From contig OW051497.1 in the NCBI GenBank assembly GCA_932521035.1, positions 6,820,001-6,884,000 on the forward strand: a stretch of 64,000 nt of DNA. Reading direction: 5' to 3'. This stretch comes from Oscheius dolichura (lineage: Eukaryota > Nematoda > Chromadorea > Rhabditida > Rhabditidae). Below are positions 1 to 13,540 of this stretch, piece after piece. The notes below the pieces were generated by a model, which saw nothing but the letters and a program-made list of their open reading frames with translations, had not been told where the DNA came from and did no database searches. The translations under genes and the position numbers were made by a program. How positions within the stretch are numbered: the first letter of the stretch is position 1; every line of letters starts with the position of its first letter.

Positions 1-1142
1 GTGGTTTCCGCCAAAAGTGTCGCGTTGGCCTCTGTCGTTCGTATTTCTCTGATTGGGGACTTCGTTGTATGAATTTCTCTGCCCAAATTGGGACATTGAG
101 AACTCCTTTTCTTGTTGAAAAACACCACCGAACGACTAAACTCAAATTTAAAGGAACCCTCAGGGACCGGCCCCGAGTGCGCTCGTAAGCGTCGGCGCGC
201 ATTTGAATTTTGAACGGGCCTTCCATTTTAATCTATTTCTTCTTATTTGTACACATTTTTCTAGTAATTTATTACAGTGCTTTCACTTGTTTATAAAAAA
301 CATCATTAAATTAGCCCTTGAAAATGAAAAAGCGAACTAAAACGGTAGACCCGTTCAAAATTCAAATGCGCGCCGACGCTTACGAGCGTATTTGGCGGCA
401 GGTCCCTGAGGGTTCCCTTAACGTAAAGGTTAGAACGAAAAGGCCTACCGCATTCTGTGCTCCGCCAAAATTGCCACGTTGACTTGGACCTCTTTCATAT
501 CTGTTTCCTTGACTCGGATCGTTGTTGAAAGTATCACGTTGCCCGAATTGAGCGGTTTGATAATTCCGCTCTTGTTGAAAACCACCGCCAAAATCCTAAA
601 AGGACGCATAATTTTAAAGGCTTATAGAGAAACACTACCGCATCATTATTTCTGCCAAAGTCACGTTGGCGTGCTTCTCTGTCATTGGTTCTTCTTTGCT
701 GTCCACCTCTTTTCGAGGAACCATATTCGGTATTTGTGAAATCTTCTTGTTGAAATGTACCACCAAAAGACTGAAACTAAATAAAATAAGATGAAAAGAA
801 AAAAATATTACTCTATCTTGTTTTCTGTCAAAATTGTCCCGCTGGGCTGTTCCTCTCTCGTTGCGGCCTCCTCTTCTCGAATTGCTTTTATTCGAGGTGC
901 CATATTCAGTGCTTGTAGAATCCCCTTGTTGCACTGTACCGCTGAAAGCCTGAAAAAAAATCAAATGTATACAATTGAGAGAAAAGAGAAATTACCTTGT
1001 CTTGTTTCCTTTCAACCGTTTCCGGTGGACGAGGTCCTCTGTCGTTGCGACCCCTTGCTTTGGAGTCTTCATTGAATGCATTAGTCTGTCCAGATGGGGC
1101 ACTTGTAACATTCAATTCTTCCTGGACAACACGGCAAAATGT
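1..1142 (-). repeat. Five tandem, duplicated RG-rich exons of the TDRD3-like gene
   Basis: Five successive minus-strand exons (996-1142, 812-949, 639-770, 449-595 and 1-135, the last cut by the edge) encode variants of one unit: an FGGxFQQE-type opening, a polar N/Q/S middle and an NDRGxxQRDxFGG-type RG-rich end. The four complete exons are 147, 138, 132 and 147 nt, all multiples of three. All start and end in phase 0, so each can be gained or skipped without changing the frame. The unit most distant from the others is the first one read (996-1142). Confidence 0.75.
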
Positions 1143-2391
1143 CTAAAAAAGTCACCTTTAATACTTAAAGGGAGAGTAGCGCAGGTTTTGAAATTAGGCG
1201 CGCCTACGCCGCTGGATTACTGTAGCTATTGCCAAAATCTTTTTTATGCATAATTTTTCATTTCTGATGCTTTCTCGTGTTTTGCCATGCTCGAATTACT
1301 GTAAAACAAAAGAAAAGGTAACAAAAATCAAGCTGCATATGTGAGTTTCGAAAAATGCATCAAAATTGTTGATTTTGAGTTAAAAAATGATTTTTGACGA
1401 ATTGTTTGATCGTTCATATATCAAAAATGTTCGTTATGAGGTGCTTATTTTGTTGCAGTAAAAAGCCGAGCATATCAATGTCAGCAAATGAAGAAAATAA
1501 CTGTTTTGCACCGAAAATCATGGAACTCGAAAAATTTCGTGCAAGACGTTTAGGCGTTGTCTGAAATTCTCCGGAATTTCCGGAGAATTCAAAACCTGCG
1601 CTACCCTCCCTTTAAACGTAAAGGACAACGTACCGTATTGTCATTATCAGAAGGTATTGGTGGAAGTTTATAGGCCGTTTTCGCTTTTGCAGCCTTTTTT
1701 GGATTTAACAATTCAGCAAATTTTGGAGCTTGTCTAGCAATTGCCGACTCTTCACCTCCTGCTTTCTTAAAATACTGTTAAATCAATTATTTTATGATGA
1801 CCAACCATTGGTTCCTGCTCATCGGCATCTAGAATACCTCCTCCGTATACTGTTAAATATTTCTTGTCCATTGCTATGAAACCGCAATCGATTGGGCAAT
1901 CTTTGGCAAATAAAACTTTTGTACCTTTTTTCAATCTGAAATTAGGCAGGTAAAAAATTAAAAGAGTTTTTCTCTCACCTAAAATTGCTATTCATGTCAT
2001 AAGCGGAGATGGACGAATGCCCATCGGTCAAATAGTATCTCAGAACATCATTTTTTGAACTTTCAAATGTCCCGCTTTTCCAAGAAGATTCAGGGACGCA
2101 CACGTTTCTTTAAACAAGAATTTATAGCATAAAAAGGTGCCTACTTTACTCTTCTCACTTGAAGAACAACATCCTTCGGGATATTTGTTGAAGCAGGAGG
2201 GATATCGACCAACACAGGAGAGCCAAACTCTTTTATATCAATCTAAACGGACTTTCTGAAACCTGGGAGATCCCTACATCGAGAAGGTGTTCGTAGAGTT
2301 CATTCTCAGAAGGCAGTTCTTCCCATCCCAAGTGAGCAGGCAGGGTATCCTTGTCGAAATGCCATCCTCGTTTGATGGAAGCTGCGGTCAT
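1..2391 (-). CDS. TDRD3-like Tudor/OB-fold scaffold protein (3' end outside window)
   Basis: TDRD3 proteins bind topoisomerase 3-beta through an N-terminal DUF1767/OB-fold and methylarginine through a C-terminal Tudor domain. The start at 2391 opens MTAASIKRGWHFDKDTL. The next exons read DVVLQVRRVKN, VLRYYLTDGHSSISAYDM and LKKGTKVLFAKDCPIDCGF...YLTVYGGG, which follow the TDRD3 OB-fold (compare LQMTDGHIS and TVLGGE of the vertebrate protein). A short exon at about 1634-1770 with a Lys/Ala-rich stretch follows. Then come five Arg/Gly/Asn/Gln-rich exons related to each other (listed separately). The Tudor domain is not reached before the left edge. Exon 1 (2263-2391) and exon 2 are separated by a GT-AG gap of only 20 nt. 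The intron at 1143-1633 and the intron at 136-448 each hold a TTAA-flanked MITE. ATACTCAG ends two bases before the ATG, a possible trans-splice acceptor. Family assignment is by motif reading; RMI1-type proteins share the same fold. Confidence 0.72.
148..421. mobile_element. MITE 1, TTAA-flanked, about 67-bp terminal inverted repeats
   Basis: TTAA at 148-151 and again at 418-421 bracket a 266-bp element. The left end (AGGAACCCTCAGGGACC...) and the reverse complement of the right end (GGGAACCCTCAGGGACC...) match over about 67 bp, with an inner block of about 46 nearly identical bases through CGCTCGTAAGCGTCGGCGCG. No ORF lies inside. It sits in the intron between duplicated exons 4 and 5 of the TDRD3-like gene. 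The TTAA duplication is the signature of piggyBac-type transposition. Confidence 0.82.
1165..1615. mobile_element. MITE 2, TTAA-flanked, about 24-bp terminal inverted repeats
   Basis: TTAA at 1165-1168 and 1612-1615 bracket a 443-bp element. The left end AGGGAGAGTAGCGCAGG continues to GTTTTGAA and matches the reverse complement of the right end with one mismatch. The interior is AT-rich without coding potential, and the right end has a nested palindrome around TCCGGAATTTCCGGA. It lies in the intron just before the first duplicated exon of the TDRD3-like gene. Confidence 0.8.
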
Positions 2392-2840
2392 ATCTGAGTA
2401 TAAAAATGAATGTTAAATAAAGGAGGATATATCAAGCGAAAATCAGAAAATATTCAAAAGCGATTGAACACGCTTTCGCTTTTTACAAAGACAAGAACAG
2501 ATGGGTATAATTTAAACAATACTGTGTTTTAATATAAAAATGGTTGCTACTAAGCTGATGGCGGGGTTTTGCGTACGCCGTCATGTCAAGCAGGCTAAAT
2601 AGAATCTTCGAACAAGCAAATCTTGATTTTACGAACTTTATCGATGGGGTTACTTCAATATATTTCAAACTATATATAAGGCAAGTGACTCTTGGAATGT
2701 GAATCGTTTCAAGATATTATGACTGTACAATACGTAAGACACTCGGGACCCATATCGCATTATGTCAAGGTATAAGGCAACGGAGAATATTAACTGAGGC
2801 AACTGGCACGGGGGATGAAAGACACGAAGTAGACAACAAA
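2392..2840. other. Intergenic stretch, nothing recognised
   Basis: AT-rich sequence between the start of the TDRD3-like gene and the stop codon of the xylosyltransferase, both minus strand. It must hold the 3' UTR of the xylosyltransferase and the promoter of the TDRD3-like gene. No RNA gene or repeat is visible. Confidence 0.5.
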
Positions 2841-5800
2841 TTAAACAAGAAGCTTGAGTGTTTTATCCCAGCCCGTTGTGATGTCGGATTTGGGGTCAGG
2901 GTATGCGACACTCCACACAGTTGAATCGCAATTGAGAGAGCAGCTATCAATAACAGAAAAGAATGTCTGCACCAGTTGGGCGAATTGGTCGGGGTTAGTT
3001 GTGTTGAAGACCGGGAAGTGGATCTCTGCCAGCTTCTCTTTGCTCTGAGGGACTTCCACTCGCACTTTCCATAATCCTGATGGTTTCAGGGAAGCATCGT
3101 ACTGACTTAGATCAACAGAAGAAAACTGCGTTCCGTAGATAGAGTCGTATTGAGGAATTGTCTAAAGATCTAAATTTTAAAGCATATTGACTATGGACCT
3201 GGGAGAGGATTTCCCGTCCTTCACTATTGATCCAAATCATAGCCGTGATTGAACTAGTTTTAGGACTTGTGACCGTCGTAGCCATCTCAGGGACGTGTTT
3301 GTATCTCAGGGCGATCGCTGGTATGCCACTCTAGAAAGAAAAGACTCAAAGTAACGGATACCGCCTACCGAATCAACATAACTGGTCGCGCTTCTGAAAA
3401 TCTCCTCCTTGTGGTCGATATTCACACCAAATTGGGCGACTTTCAACTCGTAGCCGTCATTTATGGCTGGTGGAAAGAGAAATCCTTTTGGCAGCCGCTT
3501 TACCAAAAGTTGCATCCGTCCTTGAGAAGTCTAAAGATAAAAAAATGGGTAACTAAACAAAACAACATACATTTAAGGAGAACACGATCTGGTGGATAGC
3601 AGTGGAATTAGCTTTGAAGACATCAATCCGTATGAGAGAGACCAGTTCTGCTTCTGGCTGCACTGACTTCAACAAATTAGCCGCTAGCATGTGGTTGTGT
3701 AGAGCTGAACCATTTCTTAAGTTTTCTGACGAATGATCCTACCATAGCCGTCGATATCAGTTTTGTAGAAATTAACAAATGTTGAATTGAACGAAGGGTG
3801 CATCTTCTGCACAATGTCAGGAGTGTATCGATAGGCTTGGGCCTCCGCTGCGGCAACGGCGTCAATGTCAATGAGACTTTCGAATTTTCGAGCAATGTAT
3901 TGCGCCTTTCCAATGATATTCTAAAGATATTACACAGGGCAAAGCCTTATCTTACATGGAGAGCAAACTTTGCCGCTGTTCCCATTTTCCAGACAAGAGG
4001 AGAGCAGCCACACCAGTCCACTACTTTCCTGAGGCTAGCACAGCGACAACCTTGAGCTCTATTCCAATTGGTAATGCGCAAATGGCTGCTTTTGATAGTG
4101 TCACAGTATTTCGAATTGAATGCCAGCTGAGTAAGGGGTGAATATAGGATAACATCCCGCTTACAGTGTGGAAGAAGCTCTCAACTGGAAGAATGATGGA
4201 AGAGAAGAGTTTCCTCATTTTGGTCGGGAGCTCTTCGTTTGAAATGGAATATTCGGCAAAGTCTCGGTGGAGAACAAGCCAATCTGATCCTCCGTCAAGC
4301 CGTATATGCTTAGGGAATTCATTTCTCTTGGCAATCCTCCACATCCTCTCTTCACATTCCAAGAACACAAATTCAAATCCCTGTTTCTGAATGAAACGAG
4401 CTGCATTGTATCCGTGACTGGCCAGAAAGGTTTTTCCTTTGTTACTGTAAAATAAAATTAAAATAACTTTAAGTAAAATATAAGCTTACACAGCGAGCTG
4501 GGCTTCCAATTCCTTCAAAGACAAGACGGGGAAATCACTCTCCGACAGATTAATAAGATAATCCCACTTGGAAAACTCGGGCAAGGTTAAGGATCTCCTT
4601 ATGGCGTCTATTATTCTGAGCTAACAGTTAAAAAGGCCAATGGAATACCTTGAACCATAGAGAGGAGGGACGCTCCGCCCCAGATGGTGCTGTGCCCGTC
4701 GGAAGCGACATAAACATTCGGGAGGAGACCCGCCACTGTTTTCATTTCTAAAAATGATGAAATATAATTAGAGAACGCGATACCTGTCAGCATATACAAT
4801 TGTCTCTGGTCCACATGAACGTAGTAAAGGTGTTCTGGGGAGTAGATTGCTTTCAGAAGACGTTTAACCTGAATTAAATGGTTGCTAAAAAGACTCTGTT
4901 GTCACCTGGCGATCATTTCTTCCATTTAACTGTAACAAAAATAATATCCTCACAGTTGGAAGAGGGGATGGTAGGCTATTCATATTCACATAAGTTGCTG
5001 GCGGATTTTTTGCAGCACCTAGAGATTTAACATAAGCAAATATAACAGAGAAAAGTACTTTTCAATCCCGTGCGATATATTTCAAGTGCGTTGAATCCTC
5101 CACAATAGGTAGATCTATTTCCCGGGCATTTATACTCTTGGCAGCGAATTTCGGGCATGCCAGCTGCTCCCACGTCATTTCCACAAAAACATTCTCTTCC
5201 GAACTCCACACCTACAAGATTCTAATCAAATTATACGGTTTTACCTACCAAAAAACAGAAATCCTGCTCTGTAACAATAAGCTTGGCATTTTTCTAGGGA
5301 GTTATCTTCCTTGAAGTCGTAGCGGAACTCTTTCAATGTCCTGTTTTTGGTATTGTCCTCGAAACAGCCAACAGAGGCGCCGACGATAGAAACATCTGAA
5401 GATGTTCTATTTTAAAAAAGAGCTTGTACCCACCGTGATTTTCACAAGCGCTAACAGGGAAAGTGTCATGGAATACATTATATTTAACTTTGCAGGCAGC
5501 TTCCGTTAACTGAAAAACCGATAGTCAGGAAATATGAGAGGCGAACGAACCTTTAGCTTGCAAGATTCTGTCTTTACCCGTTTGAGTGCGTCGATAGCAA
5601 GAGGATCTTCAATATGACACGAGTACAAGTCGATCTTCTCGATTGTCTGCAAATATTTTGGATAAAATCAGCAGTATCATAGGTTCACCCTTTGTTCGGC
5701 AACATCGCCTGGCAGTGGTAGGTAATCTTTCTGAATAAAGGAATAAATAACGAATAGATTGATGAAGAAGAATATGATAGTCCCGAGTACCCATAGGAAT

Positions 5801-5904
5801 GTCCTTCCTAGGGGACCTCTCACCAATACCATCCAGCTTCTGTAAATCGAGAGATCGATTGACACCATGGAAAAGGAGGACGACGCGAAATAAACATGGG
5901 ACAA
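2841..5904 (-). CDS. sqv-6: Peptide O-xylosyltransferase with WSC domain
   Basis: This Golgi enzyme transfers xylose from UDP-xylose to serine of proteoglycan core proteins, the first step of chondroitin/heparan sulfate synthesis. Domain order fits the family. A short cytosolic tail and one signal anchor come first ([20 protein letters not shown]). Then a WSC domain ([11 protein letters not shown]...[11 protein letters not shown]), then a GT14 Branch-type catalytic region with [34 protein letters not shown] and [15 protein letters not shown], and finally the XylT C-terminal domain ending near [11 protein letters not shown]. Many introns of about 35-45 bp interrupt it. The stop is at 2841. The start could be the ATG at 5904 or an in-frame ATG some 12 codons later; both keep the anchor. 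The symbol is used by analogy with the single C. elegans enzyme. Confidence 0.88.
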
Positions 5905-6572
5905 AGGGCAAAGCCCGCCGTCGGAAGCGTTTAATCTATCACGGATGGTTTACGAAAAACCACATCTGGAATAGTACAAAGAAGTCTGCACGTAGCTGGA
6001 CATGGGGGACTAGTTTCCTGGAGAAAGGGCAACTAATTTATGATATAGTTTACACTTTTCATACTGGCACAAGTTTGAAGATTAGGCGGCTTTAAACAAC
6101 TCGACATTGAATGTCTATTTGAAACATTTAGAAGAAGCTAGGAGCAGCAAAGAAAGACTTACGATATGTTTTATCAGGCGGCAGGTGAAGGACAATTTGA
6201 ACAGCAGGTAACATTAGAGGTCATTGTTGGGACGACGCGCTTTTACGTATTGGCCAAAAGATGTTACACTTTAATAGCCTTCACCCGCTTTACCCTTTTA
6301 ATCAAACTTTTTCTTATCGAAATGACATTCTTAGTTAAGAATAATATTAATATTGCTCTGTTTAACTTACTAAAGAATAAAGTTACTCATATTCTAAGCA
6401 TGCCATGAAAGCCTTCCATTTTTTTAAAATAGTTCGTTCCCAGTTTGCATCATAAATCTCTGTCTAGTGACCCACAACCAACACCCACTCTTCCATTAAA
6501 AGTGCAATCCGAGCTCCCCCTCCCTGCCGTATTTGTCCCTATTCGCTCACGACATTTATCCTTTTAGGGAGG
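5905..6572. other. Divergent intergenic region between xylosyltransferase and BMP ligand
   Basis: 668 bp shared by two divergent genes, AT-rich in the middle. A splice-acceptor-like ATCCTTTTAG ends seven bases before the ATG of the BMP gene, so a 5' UTR intron or a trans-splice site is likely there. No other feature seen. Confidence 0.4.
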
Positions 6573-8148
6573 ATGAAAGCGCTTCCTCTAATATTATTTA
6601 TACCCATTGCAATATCTGCGGTGGATATGGAACAGGTTAGAAGAGAAGGAGCGGCACTATTTCTTGAGGAAAATGGAGACACTACATCAGCATCTGCTGT
6701 GGAGAGGTATTCGGTTTAAATTTTTTTAAAGTTTAATACAGGGATGTGGCCGAGGGCCTGGGAAATCAATTGTTGGATATTTTGGATCTAGAGGACTTGC
6801 CAAGGCCGAAAAGAAGCAAACGAGATGAAAAAATGACTAACTTCATGGCCAAATTTTATGACAAAATGAACGACGAAGAGCAAAGGTCGGTTTCGCCGAA
6901 CAATAAGATTGAATAAGCATTGCAGGCCGTCCTGTGCTCCAGGAACTTGTGAACTACACGAATGGATCGAAGCAGACGGAATTATCTCTTTATCACCCGG
7001 TAATGAAATAATTTTATTAGCCTATTATTATTTATCTAGAAAAAGTGGAGGCCATTGCTGATGGAGATACATACAAGATGAGATTTCCCAGCAGGAGTAT
7101 CATCCAAACAGGAGATCGTTCAAAAACCGTCGTTGTCGCTCAAATGCAAATATTCCTTCATGGGCAGCAATCGCCTCTAAAGATATGGGCAAGTACTTCA
7201 CAGTAAGCATAGATTCAAATGAAAATTAACATTTACAGGGGATTTGAAAGAGCCCAAGTCATATTTATGGGCAAGGACGACAACCACATGAAAATGAACG
7301 TGACAGAAATGGTGACGTCGTGGACCAATAAAGGAGTCGATACCACTCTATTCATTCGCATTGACAATGGTAAGACTTAGTCATGCGGAATACAATCCCC
7401 TGGCTTAAGAAGGACCTTCTACTGGTGTGGTCACGCTGGATGTGTTCGTGATGGTTGCTTTTAAAGAAACTGGGCGGCCTGTACCCAAGAGAAGAGTAAA
7501 AAGGAGTATGATCATTCAAGAGCCCTCGACGCCATCCAATTCCGTTCCCAGAAAGCCTCGTCGATTGGATATGGCTGCCAATGCCAATTCGAGTAAGTTT
7601 TACCCATTTTCCCATGAGCAATTCCTCGGGGACTCATTTATATGCCAGCTCTCCTTTTTATTATCACCCTCTTCCTGTTTATAGAGATGAAATAGAATTT
7701 CAGACCCACTGGATGGCTGTCGAAAGCAAGGATTGTATGTGAGCTTCGCTGACTTGGGATGGAAGGAGTGGCTCATTGCACCAGAAGGCTATGCCGCGTA
7801 TTTCTGCGGAGGAGCCTGTGATTTTCCTCTACACAATCGAATGAATGCCACGAACCACGCAATTGTACAAACACTAGTAAGATTTTGTTCTTATCACTCC
7901 GCGGAATTTTTGTTTGACTAGGATTTTACGCACTTAATCACCTGATAATAGAGACAAGCCCCCGGGTAGTGCATTCCCGACCAAAAGAACGATTTTAGGC
8001 TCATCTCGTTGACCCCGGAAGAGCTCAAAAAGCCAAGTGTGCACCTGTTCAACTGTCTTCGATGAAGATTCTCTTCGTGGACAATAATCAGAACGTGGTT
8101 ATGAGACGGTTCCGCGACATGGTTGTTCAAGAGTGTGGATGTCATTAA
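6573..8148 (+). CDS. BMP-type TGF-beta family ligand precursor
   Basis: Secreted dimeric signal that acts through type I/II serine kinase receptors. [18 protein letters not shown] is a signal peptide. A TGF-beta propeptide follows ([38 protein letters not shown]). A furin-like site RRVKR lies near 7490 and a second basic run RKPRR downstream. The mature domain has the BMP hallmarks [49 protein letters not shown] and the terminal CGCH before the stop. The last intron (about 7879-7997) is longer than usual, 120 bp. The cysteine pair normally read CCxP (dimer cysteine plus knot cysteine) is only KCAP here, leaving six instead of seven cysteines. The BMP2/4/5-8 side of the family fits best; which nematode orthologue it is cannot be decided. 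Confidence 0.87.
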
Positions 8149-8436
8149 CAACGTCTCCAGAAGTAGCCTGTACATATTAGCAACCTCTAGTCCAGCTTTA
8201 TAGTCCTGTGCCAGACCGTGTCATTGTTATTTGTTTACTTTTTCCCTGTTATTATTCCCACCATGCCAAAAATTTCCCGGTGCTAGATCCGCAAGCTCAA
8301 CATCTCATAATATAAAAATAAACTTTTTATTATGAACGGAAACAATCCAACGTGTCCAACTCAAAGAATACCACATATAACAAAAGGGCAGTGTTATTAA
8401 AGCATTATTAATAAGAAAAGAGACGGAAATACCAGA

Positions 8437-9518
8437 CTATTCCATCTCATCCAGGGTCTTTTGTCTTCTCCATGGGACGGGGACAACCACCACCAACACG
8501 CTTAAGCTGAAGAGGATCATTGAGATCATAGAGAAATTGTAGATCAGGTCCAATTTGGATTTACAATTTAGTGCAAAGTAGCAGCTATTGTAGAGCCTAA
8601 AACAGCAAACTTTAGACTTTTGATAGCCTTACGTGTCCTGGGGTGCCGTTGTAATGTATTCCGTGTACCCGATGATTGCCTGTATTGTGCAGGAAATGAA
8701 GGAAATGCAGCCAACGGCCCTGTGGTAGGGCATAAAGGCTTGCTTCACTTTGAGACTCATAAAGGGGTTCACATAATTCAAAGCGCCAAAAGAGAACTAA
8801 AACATAGTCGGCTTAGACCTCCTTTCCCCTACCTGGACCACATAAACACCCATAACGGCTAATCCGATCCAACTATGAACAGTAGTAAAATGATGGACTT
8901 TTCCTCCCGATAATTGTGCAGCATTATCCTTTTGGATGATCACACAGACCAGAGCAGTTGAGAAAAATGCCATTGCCAGGATATGGAACACGACATGGAC
9001 AAATTTAGACAGCAGTTTCGCTTCATGTCGGTAAAGTCGATAAGACAGCAACGCTAAAACAATTATCGATTTTATGCTATTACTAAAGGGTCATTGTTTT
9101 GCCCGTCCATGGTACACGCGGTACTCTAGGATCATTCTCTTATCCGCGACTACAACTGCCACTTCCCCTGTTCTTTCTTTATTTTTTGTCTAACCCACCT
9201 TCCCCTTGGAAGAATACCAGTCCAATTATCATAAAGAATCCATGAAAGTTCTTCAAACTATTAGTTTCGTTGGGGTTACTGGGTGTCGAAAGCGTTTTAG
9301 ATGGCCAAACGATTCCCGGTCCGTTTGTATTGAACATATACCCTAAAAATGGCTGTCTTTAAGTGCCCGTAGTTTGATAAACAATAGTTTTTATTATCTA
9401 ACGACTCACCAGAGAGTATGACCATAGCGAACCCAAATATTTGAGAAAGGGCCACACATAATTCAAAAACCGCTATTTTTCTGATAGAATAACTACGTGC
9501 GACGACTGTTGAGGTCAT
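8437..9518 (-). CDS. Cytochrome b561 family transmembrane electron carrier
   Basis: A di-haem membrane protein that passes electrons from ascorbate across a membrane, for reduction of monodehydroascorbate or ferric iron. The first helix is ELCVALSQIFGFAMVILSG. It is followed by NTNGPGIVWPS, the loop motif next to the haem, then NFHGFFMIIGLVFFQGE, LLSYRLYRHEAKLLSKFVH, a long helix, LHSW-like VHSWIGLAVMG, and a C-terminal helix FSMISMILFSLSVLVVVV with a basic tail ending in RRQKTLDEME. This gives the usual six helices and conserved histidines. The intron at about 9055-9193 is the longest. TTCTAG ends three bases before the ATG. It diverges from PEX6 by 461 bp. Confidence 0.88.
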
Positions 9519-9979
9519 TTTCTAGAATATAAATTAGTTGAAGATATTGATAGAACGGGGAGAATAGATGTAGAATTCTTTGCTGATGACAGTGAGGTGG
9601 AATGAATGTGGGAGGGCGATATTATCGAGGGATTTCCACAGTTTAAGCATTTTGGCTGAGTCAGCCTCTATGCAAATATAGAAGCACCAAATTCCAAACG
9701 GATCGGCTACATCATCAGTTGCCACACCCCGAGCAATTTTTCACCGTGACAAGTTTACTTTCTGGCTTTTGACACCTGGTCATTGTTAGTGACTGTACAG
9801 CTAAGTGCAATGATTAGGAAAAACATTGTGTGCAATTCGAATGGAAGGGTGTGCTAGGCTGGACAACGGAAAGGCAAGGCTTATCTGTGGCATTGATATC
9901 GACACTGTTTGCCTCCCCTTTTAACCATCTACTTCTTCTCATATTAGCCGATGATACAGTTACTTATTTCAGAAAAAAG
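9519..9979. other. Divergent intergenic region between cytochrome b561 and PEX6
   Basis: 461 bp. A pyrimidine-rich acceptor TTATTTCAG ends eight bases before the PEX6 start codon. No RNA gene or repeat seen. Confidence 0.4.
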
Positions 9980-12824
<2,845 letters not shown>

Positions 12825-13540
12825 ACATAAACATTTATTTAAAATGTATAATAATTGTATATAATAATTGCCTGTTTTCCTGATTTCTACCCATTTCGTG
12901 GTAGCTCACACGCGACTCGCGCATTCGGGTATGTCTTGGGAGGGTGACGAGTGCATCTAGAGCAACCTATTACACTGTGCTGCTATTCTCTTGTTTATTG
13001 GTCTCATATCGCGCCAAGGATTAACCCAGAGGTAATGGTATAAACTATCTGCCATATGGCGTAACTTGAGAAGACAGTGGGCGTACCCTGGGCTGACCCA
13101 CATCGAGACAGGGGTATTATTTTTTACAAGTTTATCTGTGTGCGCCACATCATCCAGACCGGATTATGTCTGTTCTTCCTTTTTTTCATTTGTAATTCGG
13201 AATAGAAGCTGCCTCCCTTTTTTGTTTATTTGATTATCTAACTGCATTTTACAGGTTCATAAATAACTCTCATCATTTTCTTTGGAAGAGACCATTTTTA
13301 TAAAAAAGGATTGTACGGCTCTCAAGATCAAATGCCTTGTGTTTCCAACAGGTTAGCAATTGGCAAGGCTTCTGAGCCCAACCATCCTTCTTATCATGAT
13401 GGAGGCCTACTGGGAATATGCATTATATAGCATTACTTTTCCACAATATCGATCAATTTCCAGACAGAAGCTACATCGGACGCCGGAACTTTGTTTTGTC
13501 AAAACAACCCAAAACAAAGTTCCGGTAACCCAAAACCTCC

